DNA of 6,303 nt from an uncultured Christensenella sp. (GTDB lineage: Bacteria > Bacillota > Clostridia > Christensenellales > Borkfalkiaceae). Under the pieces are notes generated by a model. The model saw only the letters and a program-made list of their open reading frames with translations, was not told the origin of the DNA and ran no database searches. Numbering within the stretch: the first letter of the stretch is position 1; each line of letters begins with the position of its first letter. The stretch spans positions 1 through 6,303 of the forward strand of contig CAJTRW010000047.1 of NCBI GenBank assembly GCA_910578765.1, read 5' to 3'. Of this stretch, positions 1 through 3,983 are shown piece by piece. The translations under genes and the position numbers were made by a program.

Positions 1-27
1 GTCCCTTCACAAAATTTAATTAATCCG

Positions 28-52
28 TCCGAAAGTCAATGTACTTTTCGGA
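28..52 (-). terminator. Possible weak terminator hairpin after cassette 1
   Basis: TCCGAAAGT (28-36) can pair with ACTTTTCGGA (43-52) with one bulged base. On the minus strand the stem is followed by an AT-rich stretch with a short T run near 13-16. The stem is imperfect and the T run is not adjacent, so this may simply be a chance hairpin. It lies just past the end of cassette 1, where a minus-strand terminator would make sense. Confidence 0.25.
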
Positions 53-71
53 TACTGTAATTGCGGTTGTA

Positions 72-185
72 AAGCGCAGGCCGCACAGCTAACAGTCGCG
101 CGGGGTAAGCAAAGAGTCGCATGCCCGACGCCGTAAGGTATTGCGCATAGTACGCATGATTATTGTGACCGGAACGCAGCCAAGT
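72..185 (-). pseudogene. Cassette 1: DUF6273-like C-terminal fragment
   Basis: The minus strand encodes 38 codons starting TWLRSG and ending LAVRPAL. A WLRS block followed about 25 residues later by VRPAL is the pattern I associate with the C-terminal end of DUF6273 and related C-type-lectin-like domains found in many clostridial surface proteins; this family call is from memory of the motif. The fragment lies in an open frame beginning at a GTG near 221 and ending at a TGA at 36-38. That frame has no ribosome binding site and no upstream domain, and the 11-bp deletion found only in this copy changes the reading frame upstream of TWLRSG. Between the conserved ends it shares AY, YLT and SG with the other copies and differs from them at about fifteen positions. 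It is probably not expressed alone, and is either a silent donor cassette or a gene remnant. Confidence 0.65.
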
Positions 186-233
186 AAATTTAATAAACCG
201 TCGCCTATAATATTGTACCACTGGTTTTCTACC

Positions 234-293
234 TTGTCATCCTGAGCGTTAGCGAAGGATCTGAAAGATTCTTCGTTACACTAAGAATGACAA
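234..293. repeat. 60-bp palindromic intergenic repeat
   Basis: The left arm begins TTGTCATCCTGAGCG and ends GAAGGATCT. The right arm is nearly its reverse complement, ending AAGAATGACAA. The two arms match at about four of every five positions across nearly 30 bp, separated by a 3-base turn. Elements with GTCATCCTGAGCG...AGCGAAGGATCT arms are dispersed intergenic repeats in many bacterial genomes. It contains no ORF or transposase, so it would be a REP/MITE-like, non-autonomous element. It sits in the spacer between cassettes 1 and 2 and accounts for the unequal spacing of the array. The segment at 3793-3823 matches its right arm. Confidence 0.75.
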
Positions 294-314
294 TGGATAC
301 AACCGCGTTTTGTG

Positions 315-428
315 AGTCGCAGGCCGCACAGCTAACCTACGTGCAGAGTACGTATAGTACATGTATCCTGAGGAAGTCAGGTAATTAGAGCTGTACGCAT
401 TATAATTGTCACCGGAACGCAGCCAAGT
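315..428 (-). pseudogene. Cassette 2: DUF6273-like C-terminal fragment
   Basis: This is the same 38-codon segment as in cassettes 1 and 3, from TWLRSG to LAVRPAT, with no insertion or deletion relative to them. The final Leu of VRPAL is Thr here. Upstream in the same frame the codons read L-I-T-G-Y and are preceded directly by a TAA stop at 444-446, with no ATG or ribosome binding site, so this copy cannot be translated by itself in the lectin frame. Downstream the frame runs on into the palindrome at 234-293 and stops there. The framework codons are almost identical to cassette 3 at the nucleotide level, whereas codons 7-10, 13, 15 and 23-25 differ at several bases each. Confidence 0.65.
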
Positions 429-492
429 GTAGCCTGTAATAAGTTAAAAAACCGTCGCCGCAAGCATTATAACGCAATACTTCTTTCTTGTA

Positions 493-606
493 AAGCGCAG
501 GCCGCACTGCTAACCGAGGTGCAGAGTACGTATTGGTCCTGTAACCAGAGGAAGTCAGGTAGTAAGAACGATACGCATCTCCAAAAATGCCCGAACGCAG
601 CCAAGT
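493..606 (-). pseudogene. Cassette 3: DUF6273-like C-terminal fragment
   Basis: This is the third copy of the 38-codon segment, TWLRSG to LAVRPAL, in exact register with the other two. Two in-frame TAA stops lie just upstream, at 613-615 and 622-624. The second is at the same relative place as the stop in cassette 2, so it predates the duplication or marks the cassette edge. After VRPAL the frame continues through the spacer into cassette 2 in a different frame before stopping. Nothing upstream resembles the rest of a surface protein: the next element is the terminator of the lipoprotein gene. It is most simply read as a silent or dead copy; an expressed partner would have to lie outside this window. 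Confidence 0.65.
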
Positions 607-676
607 GTAGCCTTAAATAAGTTAAAAAACCGCCGCCGACGTTATTTTATATTATAAATTTTAAAACCGCAACCAA

Positions 677-703
677 AAGCGCCGCGCAAACTGCGCGGCG
701 CTT
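677..703 (-). terminator. Terminator of the cyclophilin-like lipoprotein gene
   Basis: AAGCGCCGCGC (677-687) and GCGCGGCGCTT (693-703) form a perfect 11-bp GC-rich stem with a 5-base loop. It lies 11 bp past the stop codon of the lipoprotein gene. On the minus strand the stem runs into TTTTGG and a second T run a little further on, which fits a Rho-independent terminator with a modest U-tract. Confidence 0.8.
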
Positions 704-714
704 AAAAACATTAA

Positions 715-1677
715 TTAATACTTAGTTATTTTAACCGATTTTATTATCAAGGGTTTTTGCGTTGTGGTGAACGAAGTTTCTATTGCCTGTCCGCCCTCGT
801 CCGCAAAGGTATCGAGCGTGTCCACCGGTACGGACACCTGTCTGGTGAAATCACCAGAAGCGCCGTCAAGCTCGTCCGTGATATAGTCGGATACGGCTTC
901 TATAAGTGAATTGAACTTATCGCGCTCGCCGTCGTTTCTCAATCTGGCAAAAGTGCAGTAATTCGCTTCGCCGTAAGCGCTGTCGCTGCCGCTGACCTGC
1001 ATTGCGAATACGCTGGTCGCGCAGTTATATTTATAGTCGTGCTCCAAAAGCTGACCGAAGCTGTTCTTAATTGCAACCTTCTGGTTTGTGTCGCCCTTGG
1101 GGTAATAGAACATTTTCAGTACGCCGTACTCCGCCCTGACGGGGTTTTTCTTTATTTTATGGTCGTTTGAAGAAAACTCGCCGATAAGCGCGGGAAGCGC
1201 GTCCTCTGCGGCAACCTTTTCATTGCCCTTAGCGTCGTAGGAAAGCTTTTTATAGACTGACGGAGTAAGCTTACCCGCTTTAAACAAATCGTAATACGCC
1301 GCTTCCTTGGAATTGTGCTCCAAATAATCGCGCACGGAACTGCTGCCCGCCGTAAACGCGGAATCATAGTCCGACGCTTCCGAAGCGCCGTTATAAGAAT
1401 ACGCGCCCGTAAACCAGTTGCTTGACGTGTAATTGTGCACTATCATATCGTTATAGAAGCCGTTGTCCGCAAGCTCTATAAAGTGTTGAACGGTCTGAGG
1501 ATACATATTGCGGTACAAAGTATACTCTATTACGTATGTTTTACTGTTGAATTCTACCGTTATTTTCGCGCGCGGGTGTTTGGTTTTAATGCTGCCGCAA
1601 GCGGAAACAACCGCCGAAAAGACAACCATCAGCGCCAGAACCGACGTTATTAACGCATATCTTAATTTTTTTGCCAT
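715..1677 (-). CDS. Predicted lipoprotein with degenerate cyclophilin-type domain
   Basis: The protein has 320 residues. A signal peptide with a hydrophobic core (about 8-24) ends in a lipobox, VSAC, with the lipidated Cys at 27, so it should be anchored on the outer face of the membrane. Residues 38-92 resemble the first half of cyclophilin peptidyl-prolyl isomerases (ITVEF, YPQTVQHFIELADNGFY). Residues 165-190 (GEFSSN, then NPVRAEYGVLKM) match the family's GEF-NPL-RGVLSM stretch. Residues 219-246 match the QFFI and Y-VFGRV region. The catalytic FHRV is replaced by VHNY and the MIQGG stretch by WFTGAY, so the active-site Arg and Gln are missing. About 70 residues are inserted between 92 and 164. 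It is therefore probably a chaperone-like or binding protein, and isomerase activity is doubtful. AAGG lies four bases before the ATG. It has its own promoter and terminator, separate from rplJL. Confidence 0.8.
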   Translation of the reverse strand: MAKKLRYALITSVLALMVVFSAVVSACGSIKTKHPRAKITVEFNSKTYVIEYTLYRNMYPQTVQHFIELADNGFYNDMIVHNYTSSNWFTGAYSYNGASEASDYDSAFTAGSSSVRDYLEHNSKEAAYYDLFKAGKLTPSVYKKLSYDAKGNEKVAAEDALPALIGEFSSNDHKIKKNPVRAEYGVLKMFYYPKGDTNQKVAIKNSFGQLLEHDYKYNCATSVFAMQVSGSDSAYGEANYCTFARLRNDGERDKFNSLIEAVSDYITDELDGASGDFTRQVSVPVDTLDTFADEGGQAIETSFTTTQKPLIIKSVKITKY

Positions 1678-1713
1678 CGCCTTAATCCAATAAAGTTATA
1701 ATATTACCATATT

Positions 1714-1742
1714 ATTTTACTTTTAATTGAAGATACTGTCAA
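1714..1742 (-). promoter_or_regulatory. Sigma-A promoter of the lipoprotein gene
   Basis: On the minus strand TTGACA (1737-1742) is followed after 17 bp by TAAAAT (1714-1719), 6/6 and 5/6 matches to consensus. The site is immediately downstream of the rplL terminator, with the ATG about 35 bp further on, so the lipoprotein gene is an independent transcription unit. Confidence 0.85.
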
Positions 1743-1764
1743 GCGATTTATATTAAAGATAGCA

Positions 1765-1796
1765 AAAAATCCGCGTCCCGAAAGACGCGGATTTTT
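1765..1796 (-). terminator. Terminator of the rplJ-rplL operon
   Basis: AAAAATCCGCGTC (1765-1777) and GACGCGGATTTTT (1784-1796) pair perfectly over 13 bp around a 6-base loop. A GC core with a T run on either strand makes it an efficient Rho-independent terminator, potentially bidirectional. It lies 16 bp past the rplL stop codon, and nothing suggests read-through towards an rpoB gene. Confidence 0.92.
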
Positions 1797-1812
1797 AACT
1801 GAGTTTTTTAAA

Positions 1813-2193
1813 TTATTCCAAAACAGCGGTAGCGCCTGCCTCTTTGAGGTCTGCAAGAATTTTTTCCGCTTCTTCCTTAGCAACGTTCTCTTTAAGCACG
1901 CCGCCCTTTTCTACTGCCGTTTTAGCTTCTACAAGTCCGAGACCCGTGAAAGCGCGTACAACCTTGATAACGTCAATCTTCTTAGCGCCTGCGTCTTTAA
2001 GAACTACGTTGAACTCGCTCTTTTCTTCAGCCGCGGGAGCTGCCGCCGCACCGCCTGCCGCGGGAGCCGCCGCTACAGCTACGGGAGCTGCCGCCGATAC
2101 GCCGAATTCTTCTTCGAGAGCTTTAACGAGTTCGTTAAGCTCGAGTACGGTCATGGATTTAACTTCTTCTATAAACTTCTTTACGTCTGCCAT
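1813..2193 (-). CDS. rplL: 50S ribosomal protein L7/L12
   Basis: At 126 residues the protein is the usual size for L7/L12, the multi-copy stalk protein that recruits and activates translation GTPases such as EF-Tu and EF-G. Residues 1-31 form the dimerising N-terminal domain that binds L10. Residues 32-56 are an Ala/Pro/Gly hinge. Residues 57-126 are the factor-binding domain, with the hallmark [15 protein letters not shown] and GLGLVEAK helices. It follows rplJ after an 87-bp A-rich gap, and AGGAG lies 11 bases before the ATG. L12 is normally needed in several copies per L10, which fits its own strong binding site and a separate translation start. A short GGGC/GCCC hairpin in the gap has no clear role. 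The terminator follows directly. Confidence 0.98.
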   Translation of the reverse strand: MADVKKFIEEVKSMTVLELNELVKALEEEFGVSAAAPVAVAAAPAAGGAAAAPAAEEKSEFNVVLKDAGAKKIDVIKVVRAFTGLGLVEAKTAVEKGGVLKENVAKEEAEKILADLKEAGATAVLE

Positions 2194-2280
2194 TGTTATT
2201 TATTCTCCTGAAAATGTTTTTGTTTTTTTATTTTTGCGCTATGTGGGGCTGCGCCCGCCCTTTGGTTTTTTGTTTGAGTT

Positions 2281-2802
2281 TTAAGCCTTCTGCTGTGCGA
2301 CCGCGTTCAAGACGCGTACGACGCCGGAAAGCATGTTGTTGAGCAAGCCCGCGAAATTCGCAACGGGCGCCTGCATGGAACCGAGCATTTTTGCAATAAG
2401 TTCTTCCTTGGAAGGCATACTGGCAAGCGCTTTCGCACCGGCTTTATCAACGTATGCGTTATCAACAAACGCGCTTTTCAAGGTTATTTTGCCATCGTAA
2501 GCTTTTACCGCTTCAACCATTATCTTTGCGGCGCTTGTTTCGTCCGCACTGAACGTAACAGCCGTGGGTCCGTTGAGGTCAGCGTCGAAATCTTTGTGTC
2601 CCAAATCGTTGAAAGCTTTTCTTACGAGAGTGTTTTTATAAACCTTATATTCGCAGTTGGCCTGTTTGCACTTGTTACGGAGCTCGGACGCTTCGGCAAC
2701 GGTCAGCCCGTTATAATCAACGAGTACAACGGATTTAGCCGCGCTTATTTTTTCCGTTATTTCCTTAACGACTTCCTTTTTTGCTTCAAAATTAGCCGAC
2801 AA
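2281..2802 (-). CDS. rplJ: 50S ribosomal protein L10
   Basis: The 173-residue protein is L10, the base of the ribosomal stalk. Residues 1-130 match the rRNA-binding domain, with the typical KSVVLVDYNGLTVAEASELR and YKVYKNTLVRKA stretches. Residues 145-172 form the C-terminal helix that carries L12 dimers. The start codon is TTG (2800-2802), chosen because GGAGGT lies 6 bases upstream and the N-terminus MSANFEAKKEVV aligns with the family; no ATG is nearby. The gene is preceded by a long leader with an L10-type fold and an internal terminator, so the L10-L12 complex probably controls its own synthesis. rplL follows in the same transcript. Confidence 0.97.
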   Translation of the reverse strand: MSANFEAKKEVVKEITEKISAAKSVVLVDYNGLTVAEASELRNKCKQANCEYKVYKNTLVRKAFNDLGHKDFDADLNGPTAVTFSADETSAAKIMVEAVKAYDGKITLKSAFVDNAYVDKAGAKALASMPSKEELIAKMLGSMQAPVANFAGLLNNMLSGVVRVLNAVAQQKA

Positions 2803-2954
2803 TTTATTACCTCCCGTGTTATTTGAAAAATCCCTGCCGCCCGAAAGCGCAGGGATAGAAAAACAAAACCGTTATTAATACGTTTTTCCTGTCACCTGGG
2901 CGAGAAATTAAGCTTAAAAAAGCGCTCGCCGTCTCGGGTAGCAAATTTATTTAC
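2803..2954 (-). promoter_or_regulatory. L10 leader (autoregulatory 5' UTR of rplJ-rplL)
   Basis: About 150 nt separate the promoter from the TTG start. Near the 5' end, GGCGAG (2925-2930) pairs with CTCGCC (2899-2904), flanked by purine-rich strands GAGAC and CAGGTGACAGG. This resembles the L10-binding domain known from Firmicutes rplJ leaders. A terminator hairpin (2826-2856) follows. Between them CAGG plus AAAAAC (2882-2891) can pair with GTTTTT (2859-2864) and CCTG (2850-2853). That alternative helix would use bases of both the L10 domain and the left arm of the terminator. I infer attenuation: L10-L12 binding favours the terminator, and its absence favours the alternative helix. The fold was drawn by hand. 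Confidence 0.75.
2826..2856 (-). terminator. Attenuator terminator in the rplJ leader
   Basis: On the minus strand ATCCCTGC (2849-2856) pairs with GCAGGGAT (2830-2837), extended inside by CGC/GCG around one bulge. TTTTT follows directly. It lies upstream of the rplJ ribosome binding site, so termination here would silence both rplJ and rplL. Confidence 0.8.
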
Positions 2955-2960
2955 GTTGTT

Positions 2961-2989
2961 ATTATAATTATCAAAAGTCGGGTTGTCAA
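2961..2989 (-). promoter_or_regulatory. Consensus promoter of rplJ-rplL
   Basis: The minus strand carries TTGACA (2984-2989), a 17-bp spacer and TATAAT (2961-2966): a perfect match in both hexamers and in spacing. Transcription should begin near 2954. Such a strong promoter makes rplJL independent of the rplK-rplA operon, and the leader that follows explains how output is restrained. Confidence 0.93.
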
Positions 2990-3001
2990 CTTATTTTAAT
3001 A

Positions 3002-3205
3002 CTATAATTTAAATTCTTTTTTCAAATTGGCAACCATGTACTTGTATTCGGTAAGAACGCTTAACTGCTTTCCCCTGTCGCACAAACGCTTGCACCTGTC
3101 CGTGACCTCTGTTATATAAGCAAATATTTTATCTTTTTTTGCGGAGCTTTCCACTCTGTTGATAATTTCCGTAATAAGCGTATCCCCGATAAATGTCTGC
3201 AACAT
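3002..3205 (-). CDS. Small protein of unknown function (67 aa)
   Basis: I do not recognise this protein. It has 67 residues, is largely helical by eye and rich in Lys, Glu and Asp, with no signal peptide or membrane segment. Its only two cysteines, C38 and C42, sit in RCKRLCDRGK, too few for a zinc site unless it dimerises. That it is a real gene is supported by GGAG 8 bases before the ATG, a plausible promoter upstream, and an operator lying inside that promoter. It is divergent from two Xre-type regulators and ends 12 bp before the -35 box of the rplJ promoter. The layout suggests a gene repressed by the neighbouring Xre protein. A toxin, antirepressor or regulator partner are all possible, but no motif decides between them. 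Confidence 0.75.
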   Translation of the reverse strand: MLQTFIGDTLITEIINRVESSAKKDKIFAYITEVTDRCKRLCDRGKQLSVLTEYKYMVANLKKEFKL

Positions 3206-3238
3206 GAATTTTTCTCCATTGTTTTATTCAATACTTAT

Positions 3239-3267
3239 AATATATCATACCGAACGGTATAAATCAA
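3239..3267 (-). promoter_or_regulatory. Promoter of the 67-aa gene, with operator in its spacer
   Basis: Minus-strand TTGATT (3262-3267) is followed after 17 bp by TATATT (3239-3244). The palindrome ATACCGAACGGTAT (3247-3260) occupies almost the whole spacer, so a bound repressor would exclude RNA polymerase. Confidence 0.65.
3247..3260. promoter_or_regulatory. Operator O1 (perfect palindrome)
   Basis: ATACCG-AA-CGGTAT is a perfect 14-bp inverted repeat in the divergent intergenic region. It shares the pattern ATACC-N4-GGTRT with O2, whose centre is 28 bp away. Two similar dyads beside an Xre-type gene are the usual arrangement for its own operator. Binding by the neighbouring protein is inferred. 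Confidence 0.7.
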
Positions 3268-3273
3268 CCATTT

Positions 3274-3289
3274 TATACCATTTGGTGTA
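3274..3289. promoter_or_regulatory. Operator O2 (near-perfect palindrome)
   Basis: TATACCA-TT-TGGTGTA is a 16-bp inverted repeat with one mismatch, sharing ATACC-N4-GGTRT with O1. It ends 11 bp before the first Xre gene, where a bound protein could block transcription or translation of that gene. Confidence 0.65.
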
Positions 3290-3300
3290 ATTTATTTATT

Positions 3301-3507
3301 ATGTACGTTGAGAAATTAGCACAGCAGTTGAAAGAGTTGATTGGCAGCCGTTCTATATCGTCGGTTGCGAAAGAAATAGGTATTCCGCAAGCGACGTTAA
3401 GCAGATATTTATTATGCAAGCGTGAAATAGGGCTTGAAAATCTTTGTAAAATAGCAAATTATTTTAATGAGGATTTGGATATTTTAACGGGCAGAAAAGA
3501 TTATTGA
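3301..3507 (+). CDS. Xre-family DNA-binding protein 1 (68 aa)
   Basis: This 68-residue protein is little more than one Cro/C1-type helix-turn-helix domain. Helix 2 is around ISSVAKEIG (19-27), and the recognition helix is around PQATLSRYLLCKR (29-41). The closing helices contain LENLCKIANYF and DLDILTGRKDY. Single-domain proteins of this size act as dimeric repressors of phage, plasmid or small operon promoters. It is transcribed away from the 67-aa gene, across two palindromic operators that probably bind it. The ATG has no convincing Shine-Dalgarno site, and the nearest promoter candidate is weak (TTATAA 17 bp before TATAAA, 3258-3263), so expression may be low and autorepressed. A second Xre gene follows after 43 bp. 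No catalytic or metabolite-binding domain is present. Confidence 0.88.
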   Translation: MYVEKLAQQLKELIGSRSISSVAKEIGIPQATLSRYLLCKREIGLENLCKIANYFNEDLDILTGRKDY

Positions 3508-3550
3508 AAACCTTTGCAATAAGTCTTGCCGATTATAACAGGAACAAAAC

Positions 3551-3757
3551 ATGAAAATTTTTGGCGAACGGCTTAAAGAGATAAGAACGGAAAAGCACTT
3601 AAAACAGACGGATATAGCAAAAATATTGAACGTTAGCGGCAACACCGTACACGCATGGGAAACGGACAAACAGGAGCCGTCACTTGCAGCGCTTTTAAAG
3701 TTGAGCGAGTTATTGGAGGTGTCGGTGGACTTTCTGTTGGGCAAAGCGGATTATTGA
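3551..3757 (+). CDS. Xre-family DNA-binding protein 2 (68 aa)
   Basis: This is the second single-domain Cro/C1-type protein, the same length as its upstream neighbour. It is closer to the family consensus: FGERLKEIRTEKHLKQTDIAKILNVS, with a recognition helix around SGNTVHAWETDKQEPS (29-44) and closing SELLEVSVDFLLGKADY. Both proteins end in a similar L-x-G-(R/K)-x-DY tail, but overall identity is low, so they are diverged paralogs that may recognise different sites. AGGA lies 7 bases before the ATG. It is probably cotranscribed with the first Xre gene. Its 3' end merges directly into the direct repeats at 3751-3822, and it converges on rplA with the 3938-3967 hairpin between them. Confidence 0.9.
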   Translation: MKIFGERLKEIRTEKHLKQTDIAKILNVSGNTVHAWETDKQEPSLAALLKLSELLEVSVDFLLGKADY

Positions 3758-3822
3758 AAAGATTCTTCACTTCGTTTTGCACATTATTATTGAAAAGATT
3801 CTTCACTACGTTCAGAATGACA
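3751..3822 (+). repeat. Two 36-bp direct repeat units overlapping the end of Xre gene 2
   Basis: TTATTGAAAAGATTCTTCAC occurs at 3751-3770 and again at 3787-3806, an exact 20-bp match spaced 36 bp apart. The first copy includes the last codon and TGA stop of Xre gene 2. The second copy continues into ACTACGTTCAGAATGACAA, which matches the right arm of the palindrome at 234-293. The segment therefore belongs to the same repeat family, in a truncated and duplicated form. Confidence 0.8.
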
Positions 3823-3826
3823 ATAA

Positions 3827-3901
3827 GGTGTGCAAAGCATCGCTACGCTCGCGCAGAATGACAAAAGGGTGCGCAAAGTGTCGCTATGCTCGCGCAGAAT
3901 G
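3827..3901 (+). repeat. Two 34-bp direct repeats, CGCTCGCGCAGAATG type
   Basis: Units at 3827-3860 and 3868-3901 are 34 bp each, 41 bp apart, and differ at only a few positions. Both contain GCAAAG and end GCTCGCGCAGAATG. The first runs on into ACAAAAGG. The AGAATGACAA ending ties them to the palindromic repeat family seen at 234-293 and 3793-3823. Together with the 36-bp units they fill most of the space between the Xre genes and the rplA terminator, with no ORF of note. Confidence 0.75.
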
Positions 3902-3937
3902 TAAATAAAATGCCGACGGACTTTTATAAACGTAATA

Positions 3938-3967
3938 TTAAAGGCGGAGCAATTGCTCCGCCTTTAA
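3938..3967 (-). terminator. Terminator at the end of the rpmG-rplA operon
   Basis: A perfect 30-bp palindrome has TTAAAGGCGGAGC pairing with GCTCCGCCTTTAA around AATT. It is 16 bp past the rplA stop. The T run on either side is short and interrupted by A, but the stem is strong. It could also stop plus-strand transcription from the convergent Xre genes. Confidence 0.8.
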
Positions 3968-3983
3968 ATATATTTTAATTTAA

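Larger units (their letters stand above)
67..638 (-). repeat. Tandem array of three ~150-bp cassette repeats
   Basis: Three direct copies lie at 67-205, 310-460 and 488-638. Copies 2 and 3 align without gaps over 151 bp. Copy 1 aligns without gaps to both except for an 11-bp deletion near its right end. Blocks shared by all copies include GGCCGCAC, TACGCAT, GAACGCAGCCAAG and an ACCG(T/C)CGCC end. The starts are 178 bp apart between copies 2 and 3 and 243 bp apart between copies 1 and 2. Most of the extra length is the 60-bp palindrome at 234-293. Read on the minus strand, the conserved and variable blocks resolve into codons of a single 38-residue segment (separate entries). The array therefore comes from protein-coding sequence and is not a CRISPR or satellite. 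No complete gene is present in 1-660. Confidence 0.85.

Noticed and set aside
443..453. Phase-variable homopolymer (T6 on the minus strand) upstream of the cassettes
   Set aside because: The TAA that blocks the frame lies 3' of the T run, so changing the run length would not remove it relative to the TWLRSG frame.
67..638. CRISPR array, integron attC sites or structured non-coding RNA genes
   Set aside because: The units are about 150 bp with imperfect repeats, unlike CRISPR. The AGCTAAC and GTTAAAA boxes do not fit attC core sites, and no integrase is present. An 8-bp pairing between GGCTGCGT and GTGCGGCC first suggested an RNA, but those bases encode the conserved WLR and VRP codons, which explains their conservation better.
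1844..2284. Long plus-strand ORF opposite rplL
   Set aside because: It is the antisense shadow of the Ala-rich rplL gene, with no binding site or recognisable domain.
3002..3757. Type II toxin-antitoxin operon
   Set aside because: The 67-aa gene is divergent from the Xre genes rather than cotranscribed, and it shows no RelE, HigB or other toxin motif. A conditional regulatory module is all that can be supported.
3755..3935. A further gene between Xre gene 2 and the rplA terminator
   Set aside because: The open plus-strand frame at 3655-3861 overlaps Xre gene 2 out of frame and then reads through direct repeats. It has no binding site or motif.
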